Origin: Thiotrichales bacterium
GTDB taxonomy: Bacteria > Pseudomonadota > Gammaproteobacteria > Beggiatoales > Beggiatoaceae
NCBI GenBank assembly: GCA_016745035.1
Contig: JADGDE010000001.1
Coordinates: forward strand, 782,507 to 846,506
Direction: 5' to 3'
DNA length: 64,000 nucleotides
This document shows positions 54,684-64,000 of the stretch, piece after piece; positions within the stretch are counted from its first letter, which is position 1; the number at the start of each line of letters is the position of its first letter. Below the pieces are notes generated by a model that was given only the letters and a program-made list of their open reading frames with translations, was not told the DNA's origin and ran no database searches. The position numbers and the translations under genes were made by a program.

Positions 54684-56090
54684 TCAACAAAAATAATCAA
54701 TACTATTGTCTTCTGGAAAAGTTTTTTTCAGTTGTTTGAAATCCGCCATCAAATCTGCGTTTTGTCCTTCGGCAATATAACGCTGCACCAGTTGTTCAAA
54801 CTGTGGTTGCGATTGCATTTTCACCCGTTGTTTTTGCTCATTTTCAGCATCGAGGACTTCAAAAATATTGTTTTGATGAACCTGGGTAAGCAAGCGGCTA
54901 CGATAACGCACAGCATGACGAAGATCTAACCAGACATTTTCAGTAATCAGCAGGGGAATATTGATACGGTAATTGATTCGGTTGAGTTCGAGTAGTTGAC
55001 TTAATATCGGTGAGCAACTGAGCAATTGCATTCTTTTTTGTGTGCCGACCAAGGTGATTTGTATTTCTTGGACATCATAGCTCATGCCCCAACTGATTTG
55101 ATCGGTTTTAATATTTATCAACTGTGCTTGTATCTCCAGGGCTGCTTGTAAGCCATCATCAACTTGCCGAGGAAAAAATAATAATACCCGCCCATCTGCA
55201 TGATAGGACTGCACAAAACCTTGATATTTACGGCTAATACTCTCGGAAATCTCAAAATAATCGTGTAGCTGTTCACAAGCTAAGCTATCACTGTTATCTG
55301 CTTGATAAAAACATAAAGACAACACGGGGATTTTTTGTTCGATTTGCTCACCTAGTTTTAAATCCAGCAAGCGTGTTTTATGAAACAGTTTGAGCATTTC
55401 TTGAGGGAAAAAATGCTCATAGGCTTGATTAACTTGCTCCAGCACCTCGGTACGTTTTTGCACCCGGCGTTCGAGCTTATCGGTCATTTGTTGTAAATTG
55501 CTATTGGCTTGTTCTAATTCCAAATTACGCTGCGCTAAAATATCGTTAACCGCTTCGAGACTGTCATTCATCATCGCCAGTTGATCATAAGCTGATTCCA
55601 GTTCTTGGTTGGCAATGGCTAAATTATTATTGGCGTGCCCCAGTTCTTTATTGGTATCGGCTAAATCACGATTGGCTTGCCTTAAGCGGTTTTGCAAATA
55701 CGTGAGATTGAGTTGATTTTTAACCCGAATCAAGACCTCGGCATTTTGAAACGGTTTAGGAATATAATCGACTCCGCCGACATTAAAGGCGCGTACTTTA
55801 TCCAAAGCCTCATCCAAGGCGCTGATAAAAATCACCGGAATCGTGCGGCTGTGTGGGTCGTTTTTTAGATGTTGACAGACTTCGTAGCCAGTCATGTCGG
55901 GCATATTAATATCCAACAAAATCAAATTAGGGCGTTCTTCTTTTACTGATAATAAAGCTGTTTTGCCATTTTTAGCCGTGCGCACGCGATAATGTTGGCG
56001 CTTGAGAATACTGCTAAGTAAACGTAAATTAAACGCCGTGTCTTCAACGACTAAAATCGTCACTTGATGGTCATGCTGTCTATCATTCAT
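54684..56090 (-). CDS. Response regulator with coiled coil and degenerate cyclase-like domain
   Basis: A 468-residue protein. The receiver has TILVVEDTAF, phospho-acceptor D60 in LILLDINMPDMTG, and the Lys of YIPKPFQ. A long coiled coil (~130-220) repeats LxxANxELxxAxxxL. The next ~180 residues align with the class III nucleotide cyclase domain seen after such coils (FFPQEMLKLFHKTRLLDLKLGEQIEQ), but the metal-binding strand reads LSLCFYQAD instead of FSDIRxFT, and the second Asp motif reads SYHADGRVLLFF. So it is probably a non-catalytic or altered output domain. It is the last gene of the mreB-linked run. Confidence 0.82.
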   Translation of the reverse strand: MNDRQHDHQVTILVVEDTAFNLRLLSSILKRQHYRVRTAKNGKTALLSVKEERPNLILLDINMPDMTGYEVCQHLKNDPHSRTIPVIFISALDEALDKVRAFNVGGVDYIPKPFQNAEVLIRVKNQLNLTYLQNRLRQANRDLADTNKELGHANNNLAIANQELESAYDQLAMMNDSLEAVNDILAQRNLELEQANSNLQQMTDKLERRVQKRTEVLEQVNQAYEHFFPQEMLKLFHKTRLLDLKLGEQIEQKIPVLSLCFYQADNSDSLACEQLHDYFEISESISRKYQGFVQSYHADGRVLLFFPRQVDDGLQAALEIQAQLINIKTDQISWGMSYDVQEIQITLVGTQKRMQLLSCSPILSQLLELNRINYRINIPLLITENVWLDLRHAVRYRSRLLTQVHQNNIFEVLDAENEQKQRVKMQSQPQFEQLVQRYIAEGQNADLMADFKQLKKTFPEDNSIDYFC

Positions 56091-56127
56091 GGCTCTGTGC
56101 TACCTTGCTGGCGGATGCGAGCTGGCT

Positions 56128-59100
56128 TTAAGGCTGCTCTTCACTAACATCATCCAAGAAAAAACGCCGTTTTTCCGCTGGGCTAAGTTGTCGTAATAAG
56201 TTATTACGGCTGTTTTCAAGCAATTGTGCGAGATTCTCATAGATAGGGTAGCGATGTACCACACCTTGCTTATCCAGTGCAAATAAAACCTCAGCGTCAT
56301 ATTGTATTTTGAGGATAGTTTGTTTGCTGAGTTGAATTTCTTGCCATGTTTGCAACTGATAGGATGCAGCCTTGTTATGCCAAATCTGTAAATGCTGTTG
56401 TTTGTCAATATTGAGCAAGCGGTGATTATCTAACCAGAGCCATTGCTGGCTGCCAGACCAGGTTAATGTTTGCGCATGATTGAGTAAGTTCTGGGTTTGC
56501 CAAGGCCAATAATGCAATAAAGTCTGTTTGCCCTTAGAGAGCAGAGCCAAGGTGTGTTTATTTGGGCTTAAGGCAAAGGAATGCCAATTTTGTTTTGCTG
56601 GTGCAGATAAGCGCTGTTGCTTATCGACTTGAGTGAGTGAATGGCGATACAAAGCGGTGTGGTTCAAAGCCAACAACCAATCTTGCTCGATAGCGATTTG
56701 CTTAACAGGGGTTTCAATTTTCCACTCAGATAATGAGCGATAACGCCCTTGAGGATTCATCACATAATGGTGAATGCGCCCTAAGCGGTCAGCCGCCACA
56801 AATTGTTCGCCTTTTTCGGCAAAGGCAATATGTTGAATGGCTGCGTTTTGAATTTTTAAGGTGTTTTTACGGCTACCATTGTGCATTCGCCATAATTGCA
56901 AGCCTCCGTCTCTATGCCCGGTGATTAAAGTACGTTTATCCGGGCTAAGTGCGAGGCTTTCAAATTTATCCAATAATTTATTGGCGGCTAACACATAGGT
57001 TTTATCGCCCTTTGTCCAGCGTTGCCATTCTATTTTATGTTGACGATTACGCCCAATAAAAATCAGATCTTGAGCATTGTTGGCGACCATTAAATAGATC
57101 AAACTTAAGCCCGTATTTAACTGGGCAAGTAATTCACGCCGTCTGGGATCCCATATATTTGCACGGGCTTGTTTAGCTTGGTGTGATAATAATAATTTGT
57201 CTTGATTTAACAGTAACAACTGATCTTGGGCTGTGGCAAAATGTTGTTGTGCGACTTGGTTGCGCCAAAGGTTGAGTTGATTGCCTTGCTCTTGCCATAA
57301 TTGCCCACCAATGCTGGCAATCAATTCGCCATTAGGGCTGAATTTAGCTTGATAAACACGCCCACTATGGGCTTGTAATGGTGTAATTAAGCGCCCGTTT
57401 TGGCTGTCCCATAACCGTACACTGTGGTCATTACTGCTACTTAATAGCTGTTTGCTGTTGGGGCTATAATCCAAGTGATACACTTCATCCTGATGTCCGT
57501 GTAGTACATGTTGACGTATGGCACTATCACTGTACCAAGTATAAATTTGCCCATCCCAACTGGCGGTGGCAAATTGACGGCTATCTGGACTAAATGCCGC
57601 ACTGCTGATATAGCTGCTATGAGCTGCGCGTTGTGCCAATAAACGCCCATGTCCATCCCACAATAAACAGCGGCCATCCATATCTGTACTTAATAAACGT
57701 TTTTGATCAGGACTGAATAAAACTTGCGTTAAAGCTGTCTGGTGTCCGTAAAGACTGTGTTCTTGGCTTTTTAAGCGCACCGACCATAAAATAGCCAGTT
57801 TATCTAAACCTGCGCTAAGCAGACGTTTACCATCAGGGCTATAATCCAAATGCATGACCGCCCCGGCATGACCCACCAACGGAGACTGGGTTTTACTACG
57901 CCAGTCCCATAAATGCAGACCTTGCCCTTCGATTAAACTTTCATCGCCACTGGCAATGGCTATTTGCTCACCGTCGGGGCTAAATTCAAAATGATTAATC
58001 CGCTGTGCTAGTATTAATTGACTTTGTAAGGTGCCACTCTCAAGTTGCCAAATCTTGATTAAGCCATCTTCACTGCTGGCAGCCAAGGCTTTTCCATCAG
58101 GGCTATAGAGCAATTGAGTTACGCCCCAATCATTAAGAATCAAGGGCTTGTATTGATGCTGCCCATCTTGCACTTGCCAGCGCCAAATCCGCCCTTGTAA
58201 ATCGCCAATCGCTAATTCTTTACCCTGTGGATGATAGGCTATTTTTAAGGGGGTCGCGCTGAGTTCAATTTGGGCTTGTCCGCGTTGTTTGCTATAAGCT
58301 TGATACAGTTGTTGCGCCAGTTCTGGAACTAAAGGACGGCTCTTATCTTCTATCGTGTTGGGCAAACCTTCCAAAGCCAATAAACTTGCCAAGGTATGAT
58401 CGCCTTTTTGATTCGCTTGTCGGGCTAAATCTGCTAAAAATAATGCCTGAGTACGCTGGGTTTTATGTCGGGCACGATCTGCCCGTTGTTTTTCCTGTTG
58501 AGCATAGTGTTTTTCTTGTTCAGCGATTTCAGCATTGCGTTTTGCCTTTTTTTGTTCTAATTCAGCGACATATTGTGCTGCCCTTGCTTCTTGACTTTGT
58601 TGATAGGCAATATACACACTGATAAATAACAAAATATTGAATACCGCAAACAAGGCAATAATTTGCCGACTGCGTTTGAGTTTATATTCCGCAGCTTTGA
58701 TTTCTGTCTCGGCCTTTTGCTTATATACCTGTTCTGACTGCTCGATATAAGCAATATCGGTCTCACTTAAAACTTCACGCCAATGTTGAAGTAATTCTAA
58801 GGCTTCGACCAAGGGTTTGCCTTCAGGTAGCAACAGATCCGCATGTTGTTGTGCCTGTTGCCAGCGATTGGCGGCTTCATTGATACGGTCGCGAATTAAT
58901 AAATAGGCGCGATCAGCAGCCAACCATTCTTTGAGTAATGGCCAATGGTTGAGCAAGGCTTCATGCGTGATGCGAATTACCTGTAAACCTTGTGGACCTT
59001 GTGCACTACTAAATAATCGGCTATTGACCAAACGTTGCAACAATTGTTGTTGTGCTGGAGTTTGGCTTAATTCCTTGATACTGATGGCGCGAGCGCTATA

Positions 59101-60621
59101 GCCTTGCCCTGAATCTTTATTGACTTTAACCAAGCTACGAATAAAACTACGTAATAAGGTTTGTTGTGATGCGCTCAACTCGGCATACACTTGCACAGCA
59201 TAACCGCTTAAAGCACCTTGTAGACCGCCGATACGCTTATAAGCTGCGTAAGTGAGCAGATTTTTTTCCCGCTGTTGATACAAAGCATTCAAGGCAAAAC
59301 TTAACAAAGCAAGGCTATAAGGTTGGGTGGCAATGGCATCAAAAATCAGCTGATTTAAGGCTTTTTTATTCGGGCTTTTTTCAAACACTAAACCTGCCCG
59401 CGCCGCAGGCTCGGTAATCATACGATAAATTTCGCTGGGACTTGGAGGCAATAACAAATAACGCCCACGCCCCGAAAGTAAGGTACTTAATTGTGGATAA
59501 TCACTCAGTTGCGCTAAAAATTCACTACGCATACTGGCAAGCAGCCATATTTTGCCGTTTTGCACCAATTTGTTGAGTGCGGTAAAAAAATAGCGCCGTG
59601 CTTGATGATCAAATTGTTCTAAGGTAAACAATTCCTCAAACTGATCAATATAAATCACCGCATAGGGCAAATCACGGCTGTCATTGGCCGGGAGATGTTT
59701 AGGCAAGCGTTCACGTAAACTATGCCAAAGATTTTTACCATTGCCTTGAGCAGCAAAGGCAGGGCGAAAAATAAAATTGGGCACTTTTAATTGTTCAAAC
59801 AAAGGTAATACGCCCGCTTGTAACAAAGAAGATTTACCGCTACCACTTTGCCCTAGAATCATTACAAACGGATGCCCGGCTTGTGCCTGTTGTTGCAGTG
59901 CGGCGTAAATATCATTGATAGCTAAATCACGCCCAAAATAAATGCGGCTATGTTCGGTTTGATAAGTCGCTAATCCCAGAAAAGGGTTGCCCTGCCAGTC
60001 ACTGTGACAAAAACGTAAATGTTGTAAAGATTTGGCTAAAAAACGCTGATGTAATAATTTACATACATGCCGTTCTAGTTGCTTGGCAAAGGCGGTGAGA
60101 TTTTTAAATTCGCTATGCCCGCGCGGATAGCGTCCTTGTTCATCTTGAAACCATTTATTAAAAAATTGTTCGACACCGTGGCGTTGTTTGGATTTATACA
60201 AAAAGTCCGGTGCTTGAGCATTCAGCTCAACGGGCGTGCGCTTAAAATACATTAAGATGGCGGGGGTTTTGTCGCGTTGATAAGCGTTTAAGGCATCTTC
60301 AAATTCGGCAATGGTACCCGATTCATATTCACTGCCATCAGCCCGGACAATCAGCGTACCATCAGAAAAAACGGAACCTTTAGGCAAAGGTGTGCCAATC
60401 CGTGACCACAGCAGGCAAATAAAAATATCCGAATCGGCGGCACGAGGGAACTGGGTTTGAAAGGTATCAGAAGCAAGCACTGGCTCGTCTTCCCAAAAAA
60501 AAAGCTCGAGTCTTAAATAAGGCTCAAAGCGTTTTTCTAGGGACTTAAAAACTTGTTTGCAAAGGTTACGCTCTGGGATTAAATCGCCAGGAGAGGAAAT
60601 AAACAGCTTAACCGTTTGCAT
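56128..60621 (-). CDS. DUF4062-STAND NTPase-WD40 protein
   Basis: A 1497-residue protein. Residues 1-~190 are a DUF4062/TIR-like domain (VKLFISSPGDLIPERNLCKQ; GTIAEFEDAL). Residues ~225-640 form a STAND-type P-loop NTPase of the nSTAND1 kind: Walker [20 protein letters not shown] (257-270), Walker B AVIYIDQFEELFTLEQ (~319-335), and the winged-helix part ending RITHEALLNHWPLLKEWL. One transmembrane helix follows (~654-672, IIALFAVFNILLFISVYIAY) with a coiled coil. The rest is a long WD40 region of about a dozen or more repeats (SPDGKALAASSEDGLIKIWQL and many similar). Such proteins act as ligand-triggered oligomerising switches, some antiviral. It lies 6 bp after a histidine kinase. Confidence 0.88.
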   Translation of the reverse strand: MQTVKLFISSPGDLIPERNLCKQVFKSLEKRFEPYLRLELFFWEDEPVLASDTFQTQFPRAADSDIFICLLWSRIGTPLPKGSVFSDGTLIVRADGSEYESGTIAEFEDALNAYQRDKTPAILMYFKRTPVELNAQAPDFLYKSKQRHGVEQFFNKWFQDEQGRYPRGHSEFKNLTAFAKQLERHVCKLLHQRFLAKSLQHLRFCHSDWQGNPFLGLATYQTEHSRIYFGRDLAINDIYAALQQQAQAGHPFVMILGQSGSGKSSLLQAGVLPLFEQLKVPNFIFRPAFAAQGNGKNLWHSLRERLPKHLPANDSRDLPYAVIYIDQFEELFTLEQFDHQARRYFFTALNKLVQNGKIWLLASMRSEFLAQLSDYPQLSTLLSGRGRYLLLPPSPSEIYRMITEPAARAGLVFEKSPNKKALNQLIFDAIATQPYSLALLSFALNALYQQREKNLLTYAAYKRIGGLQGALSGYAVQVYAELSASQQTLLRSFIRSLVKVNKDSGQGYSARAISIKELSQTPAQQQLLQRLVNSRLFSSAQGPQGLQVIRITHEALLNHWPLLKEWLAADRAYLLIRDRINEAANRWQQAQQHADLLLPEGKPLVEALELLQHWREVLSETDIAYIEQSEQVYKQKAETEIKAAEYKLKRSRQIIALFAVFNILLFISVYIAYQQSQEARAAQYVAELEQKKAKRNAEIAEQEKHYAQQEKQRADRARHKTQRTQALFLADLARQANQKGDHTLASLLALEGLPNTIEDKSRPLVPELAQQLYQAYSKQRGQAQIELSATPLKIAYHPQGKELAIGDLQGRIWRWQVQDGQHQYKPLILNDWGVTQLLYSPDGKALAASSEDGLIKIWQLESGTLQSQLILAQRINHFEFSPDGEQIAIASGDESLIEGQGLHLWDWRSKTQSPLVGHAGAVMHLDYSPDGKRLLSAGLDKLAILWSVRLKSQEHSLYGHQTALTQVLFSPDQKRLLSTDMDGRCLLWDGHGRLLAQRAAHSSYISSAAFSPDSRQFATASWDGQIYTWYSDSAIRQHVLHGHQDEVYHLDYSPNSKQLLSSSNDHSVRLWDSQNGRLITPLQAHSGRVYQAKFSPNGELIASIGGQLWQEQGNQLNLWRNQVAQQHFATAQDQLLLLNQDKLLLSHQAKQARANIWDPRRRELLAQLNTGLSLIYLMVANNAQDLIFIGRNRQHKIEWQRWTKGDKTYVLAANKLLDKFESLALSPDKRTLITGHRDGGLQLWRMHNGSRKNTLKIQNAAIQHIAFAEKGEQFVAADRLGRIHHYVMNPQGRYRSLSEWKIETPVKQIAIEQDWLLALNHTALYRHSLTQVDKQQRLSAPAKQNWHSFALSPNKHTLALLSKGKQTLLHYWPWQTQNLLNHAQTLTWSGSQQWLWLDNHRLLNIDKQQHLQIWHNKAASYQLQTWQEIQLSKQTILKIQYDAEVLFALDKQGVVHRYPIYENLAQLLENSRNNLLRQLSPAEKRRFFLDDVSEEQP

Positions 60622-60627
60622 AGGCTT

Positions 60628-62610
60628 TTAGGTATTTTTAATCGTAGCAGCCCCTGTGGGGGTGTTGGTCAAAGGTAAACGCAAAGTAAAACGCGAGCCT
60701 TTGTCTTGTTCGCTGTGGACATGAATATCGCCACCGAGCATTTTACTAAAATAGCGGCTAATGGTCAGCCCTAAGCCTGTGCCGCCATATTGTCCAAAAG
60801 TGGTGTTATCCGCTTGGGTAAATTCTTGGAACAGGTGGGCTAATTGTTCTTCGCTCATACCCACCCCGTTATCTTCGACTTCAAAATCGATCCAATGGCG
60901 TTGATATTTATATTCATCGCGAATATTGAGCACCACATTGCCATGATTGGTAAATTTACTGGCATTGCTCAATAAGTTCAGCAAAATCTGTTGTAAACGG
61001 GTGGCATCGGTGGGTAGCATTTTAACTTTGCATTGGTTATCAATATGAAACTGATTGCTGTTCTTTTTCATCAGCGGCATCACCACTTCTTCAACGGAAT
61101 TGAGTAATTTTATTAAATCACTTTCTTCGATAAATAAGTCGAGTTTACCGGCTTTGATTTTGGATAAATCTAACACGTCGTTAATCAGCACCAATAAATA
61201 TTGCCCAGAGGCATTAATGCTTTTTAAGTCGGTAACCGCTTGCTGTTGTTCCTCAGTTTCTTCATCATCTTGCGCTTCTTCGAGCAATAAACCACTATAG
61301 CCAATGATGGCGTTTAAAGGCGTACGTAGCTCATGACTCATATTGGCAAGAAAACGGCTTTGTGCCAGGTTAGCGGATTCGGCTTGCTCTTTGGCACGAC
61401 GTAGATCGGCGGTTTGTTCTTGAACCAAATCGCGTAATTGCTCAGTAACCCGTTTTTGCTCGCCTTCTTGTAAACAATAATAGGTATGGCGCATGGCGTT
61501 ATAAAAGTAGGCGCTTAACAGCAAGGTAGACAAAATACCTAAACCTAAGATCCCAAGTGATTTCCAACCCGGTTGCGCCAAATGGTAATCCGGTGCGGGG
61601 GTGCTGACCACTGACCAGTTACGCCCAGCGAGCATAAAGTTTTTCTCTACCCGCAAAGGGCTTGTTTCATTGGCATGAACTTGCTCTTCGATTAAATGTT
61701 CATGATCGGCATCAGATAGGCGACCGGCATGGAAATAAAGGAAATTGCCCGGTGTATTTTCTTCTGAAACATCATAAATACGTAGGTCAATGGCTCGGGG
61801 ATCTAAATAGGTCATGGCATCGTCAATGATATTGCCAATATGATAAGTCCCAACCACAAAACCTTTGAGGCTTTCTTGACGTTGTTTGATGGTTAAATTA
61901 ACTTGAGTAATATCATATACAGGGAAAAATACCAGCATCCCTTGTTGTCCTTGATCATCTTCACCAATAATTAAATGTGAAACGGCGAGCATTTCCCCCT
62001 CATCACGAACATGGTCTAAAGTGGCTTTAATTTCAGGATGGGAGTCAATATTGATACCAAGGGTTAATTCATTTCCCTTAAGTGGTTCGGTATATAAGAT
62101 GGGAAAATAATCGCTACGCGGCTCGACCGCTTCTAATTCGCCCTCAGCATTGATGTCATTCATCTGAAAATCAATCAAATAATCGTGCAAGTCCAAATTG
62201 ACTTGACGCACAAATTCATCACGCTCAGTGGCTTGGATACGTGGAACCCATTGAATCAACTCGGTGCCATTGTGTTCGCCATTTTGATTTTGATTATTGA
62301 GCAATAGGTCTTTACTAAACAGGGCAAATTCTTTGCGGTCGACATGGGAACTGGCGTTAAAAAAAGAGGCGACCATTTTTTGTAAAGCGAGGCGATGATA
62401 TAAAGCTCGCTGAATCACGATCACCCGGTCTTCAGCTTCTTGAGAGAAGACCTCAAGGTTTTGGCGATGTTCCCATTTTTCCACCACATAATAACTCATT
62501 AAGCTGAGTATAAGTCCTAAGAAAACACTCAGAACAATAGGACTATAGCTGACACCAGGCATCAGTAGTGGTGGGTGACGTAGGGTTTTAAAAGTAGTCA
62601 GTATATCCAT
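60628..62610 (-). CDS. CHASE-domain histidine kinase
   Basis: A 660-residue membrane kinase: helix ~23-43, a periplasmic CHASE domain (~70-320; WVPRIQATERDEFV, PILYTEPLKGNELTLGINIDSH, QGMLVFFPVYD), helix ~351-371, a coiled linker, HisKA ([22 protein letters not shown]426) and HATPase (LNLLSNASKFTNHG; GGTGLGLTISRYF). There is no receiver domain; the response regulator two genes downstream is the likely partner. The kinase core is very like that of the CBS-domain kinase at 24.5 kb. Confidence 0.93.
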   Translation of the reverse strand: MDILTTFKTLRHPPLLMPGVSYSPIVLSVFLGLILSLMSYYVVEKWEHRQNLEVFSQEAEDRVIVIQRALYHRLALQKMVASFFNASSHVDRKEFALFSKDLLLNNQNQNGEHNGTELIQWVPRIQATERDEFVRQVNLDLHDYLIDFQMNDINAEGELEAVEPRSDYFPILYTEPLKGNELTLGINIDSHPEIKATLDHVRDEGEMLAVSHLIIGEDDQGQQGMLVFFPVYDITQVNLTIKQRQESLKGFVVGTYHIGNIIDDAMTYLDPRAIDLRIYDVSEENTPGNFLYFHAGRLSDADHEHLIEEQVHANETSPLRVEKNFMLAGRNWSVVSTPAPDYHLAQPGWKSLGILGLGILSTLLLSAYFYNAMRHTYYCLQEGEQKRVTEQLRDLVQEQTADLRRAKEQAESANLAQSRFLANMSHELRTPLNAIIGYSGLLLEEAQDDEETEEQQQAVTDLKSINASGQYLLVLINDVLDLSKIKAGKLDLFIEESDLIKLLNSVEEVVMPLMKKNSNQFHIDNQCKVKMLPTDATRLQQILLNLLSNASKFTNHGNVVLNIRDEYKYQRHWIDFEVEDNGVGMSEEQLAHLFQEFTQADNTTFGQYGGTGLGLTISRYFSKMLGGDIHVHSEQDKGSRFTLRLPLTNTPTGAATIKNT

Positions 62611-62622
62611 GTGTTAATTCAC

Positions 62623-63390
62623 TCAGCACTGCTGCGCTAAAGCGGTTTGTGTTTGTGCCAATAACTCACTTTGTCGTGTGCGACCAAAATGTGCCCAAGG
62701 TTCTGTTTTTAATTGCGCCCCATTTTGCACATAATAAGCCTCAGCTGCTGCGACATTTTCGGGCAAAGTGTAAGTACGATAGATATTTAAAGCTTCCATC
62801 TGACGGCGATAGTCCTGCAATACTAACTGAGATTTAAAACAATTAATAGCCATGCCTTTACGCGCCTTAATATCACTTATATCCAATAATAGGTTGGGGC
62901 TTAAGGGAACGCCTATTTCGTACATGGCCAATTCCACTTGTTCACCGAAATTTTGCACGGCGGCAACTGCTACCTGTGCTAGGGCATAATGATCAGGATG
63001 AATCTCAGATAAGGCACAGGCATAAACCCGAGTAATGTGTTCTGATTGTATCAGATCAGATAGGCGCTGTACCCACCCTTGTTCATATTGAAAATTTCTA
63101 TCAGCAACATTCCAAAATGACAGCCGCTGATAACCTAAAATCTTCGCCGCAGCACGACTCTCTTGCCTACGGGTTTGAATATAAGCCTCACGCGCCGCTT
63201 CATGCGGGTGCGATATAGCGGCATCACCCTTGGTGATTAATACTACTTGGAGCTTATCCCCTTGCTCAATATGGCGCATAATCGCACCACCACAGCCAAA
63301 CACCTCATCATCAGGATGGGGTGCTAACACCAAAATATTCCCTTTCGGCGGAAAACGCTCGGCTGTATAAGGGATAAACCAGTGTTCCAT
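62623..63390 (-). CDS. PIG-L/LmbE family deacetylase
   Basis: A 255-residue zinc-dependent N-acetylglucosaminyl deacetylase-like protein. The metal motif is LAPHPDDEVFGCGGAIM, with the third ligand in EIHPDHYALAQVA. Substrates of the family include GlcNAc-phosphatidylinositol, bacillithiol or mycothiol precursors and other acetylamino sugars; which applies here is unknown. It starts 4 bp after the mreB stop and the CHASE kinase follows by 12 bp. Confidence 0.93.
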   Translation of the reverse strand: MEHWFIPYTAERFPPKGNILVLAPHPDDEVFGCGGAIMRHIEQGDKLQVVLITKGDAAISHPHEAAREAYIQTRRQESRAAAKILGYQRLSFWNVADRNFQYEQGWVQRLSDLIQSEHITRVYACALSEIHPDHYALAQVAVAAVQNFGEQVELAMYEIGVPLSPNLLLDISDIKARKGMAINCFKSQLVLQDYRRQMEALNIYRTYTLPENVAAAEAYYVQNGAQLKTEPWAHFGRTRQSELLAQTQTALAQQC

Positions 63391-63394
63391 ACAC

Positions 63395-64000
<606 letters not shown>

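Overview
The window looks like a stretch of a gammaproteobacterial chromosome. The evidence is a gammaproteobacterial-type SpeD, a sigma-32 gene, rimP-nusA-infB, rbfA-truB, guaB, uvrA, mreB and feoAB, together with an XrtH exosortase and a NosP-type FIST sensor. The many soluble and membrane kinases, NHL, WD40 and STAND proteins and moderate GC content suggest a Thiotrichales or Beggiatoa-like sulfur bacterium. That placement is inference from gene style; no rRNA is present. I see no prophage, complete insertion sequence or CRISPR array.

Layout. 1-10.3 kb: the end of a very large secreted NHL-repeat protein, then apaG, rbfA-truB, and on the minus strand rpmE-ispF-prmA-integrase-tilS, with a P4-type integrase wedged into a housekeeping run. 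10.7-15.9 kb: a signalling operon of a tandem-globin protein, a REC-histidine kinase, a NosP-like FIST protein and a hybrid kinase with an HPt domain. 16-20 kb: rpoH behind a perfect CIRCE element and a palindrome lying over a consensus promoter, an XrtH exosortase pair, and a compact small-RNA gene with CCUCC-rich loops next to guaB. 20.2-25.8 kb: uvrA with a coupled 42-residue lipoprotein, a tRNA-Met-speD pair, and a CBS-domain kinase. 25.8-29.1 kb: an AT-rich island of three unrecognised genes, followed by a truncated RND/MMPL gene. 30-45.5 kb: redox genes (thioredoxin-like proteins, rubredoxin, MsrB), a BI-1 protein, PPK2, a cadherin-like secreted protein, Fur-controlled feoAB, an OLD-like ATPase with a fresh 145-bp tandem duplication, a lysine-rich mini-protein, two GspG-type pseudopilins and queG. 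45.6-54.6 kb: rimP-nusA-infB, a YdjM-like protein, a MoeB-like protein and a solute-binding protein. 54.7-64 kb: mreB-PIG-L-CHASE kinase-DUF4062/STAND/WD40-response regulator, tightly packed on one strand.

Short mobile repeats run through the window. One family has an 84-bp core with TGATGTTACGCA ends (three good copies, one decayed at one end, one shortened). A second, 161-bp palindromic element exactly fills a convergent intergenic gap and carries both stop codons.

The strongest candidates for undescribed biology are (1) the roughly 107-nt anti-Shine-Dalgarno-like small RNA at 18351-18457; (2) the mreB-linked kinase/STAND/WD40/degenerate-cyclase operon; (3) the tandem-globin plus NosP-like signalling operon; and (4) the doubly controlled rpoH promoter. 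All functional statements come from reading the sequence and from family knowledge; no database search was run.
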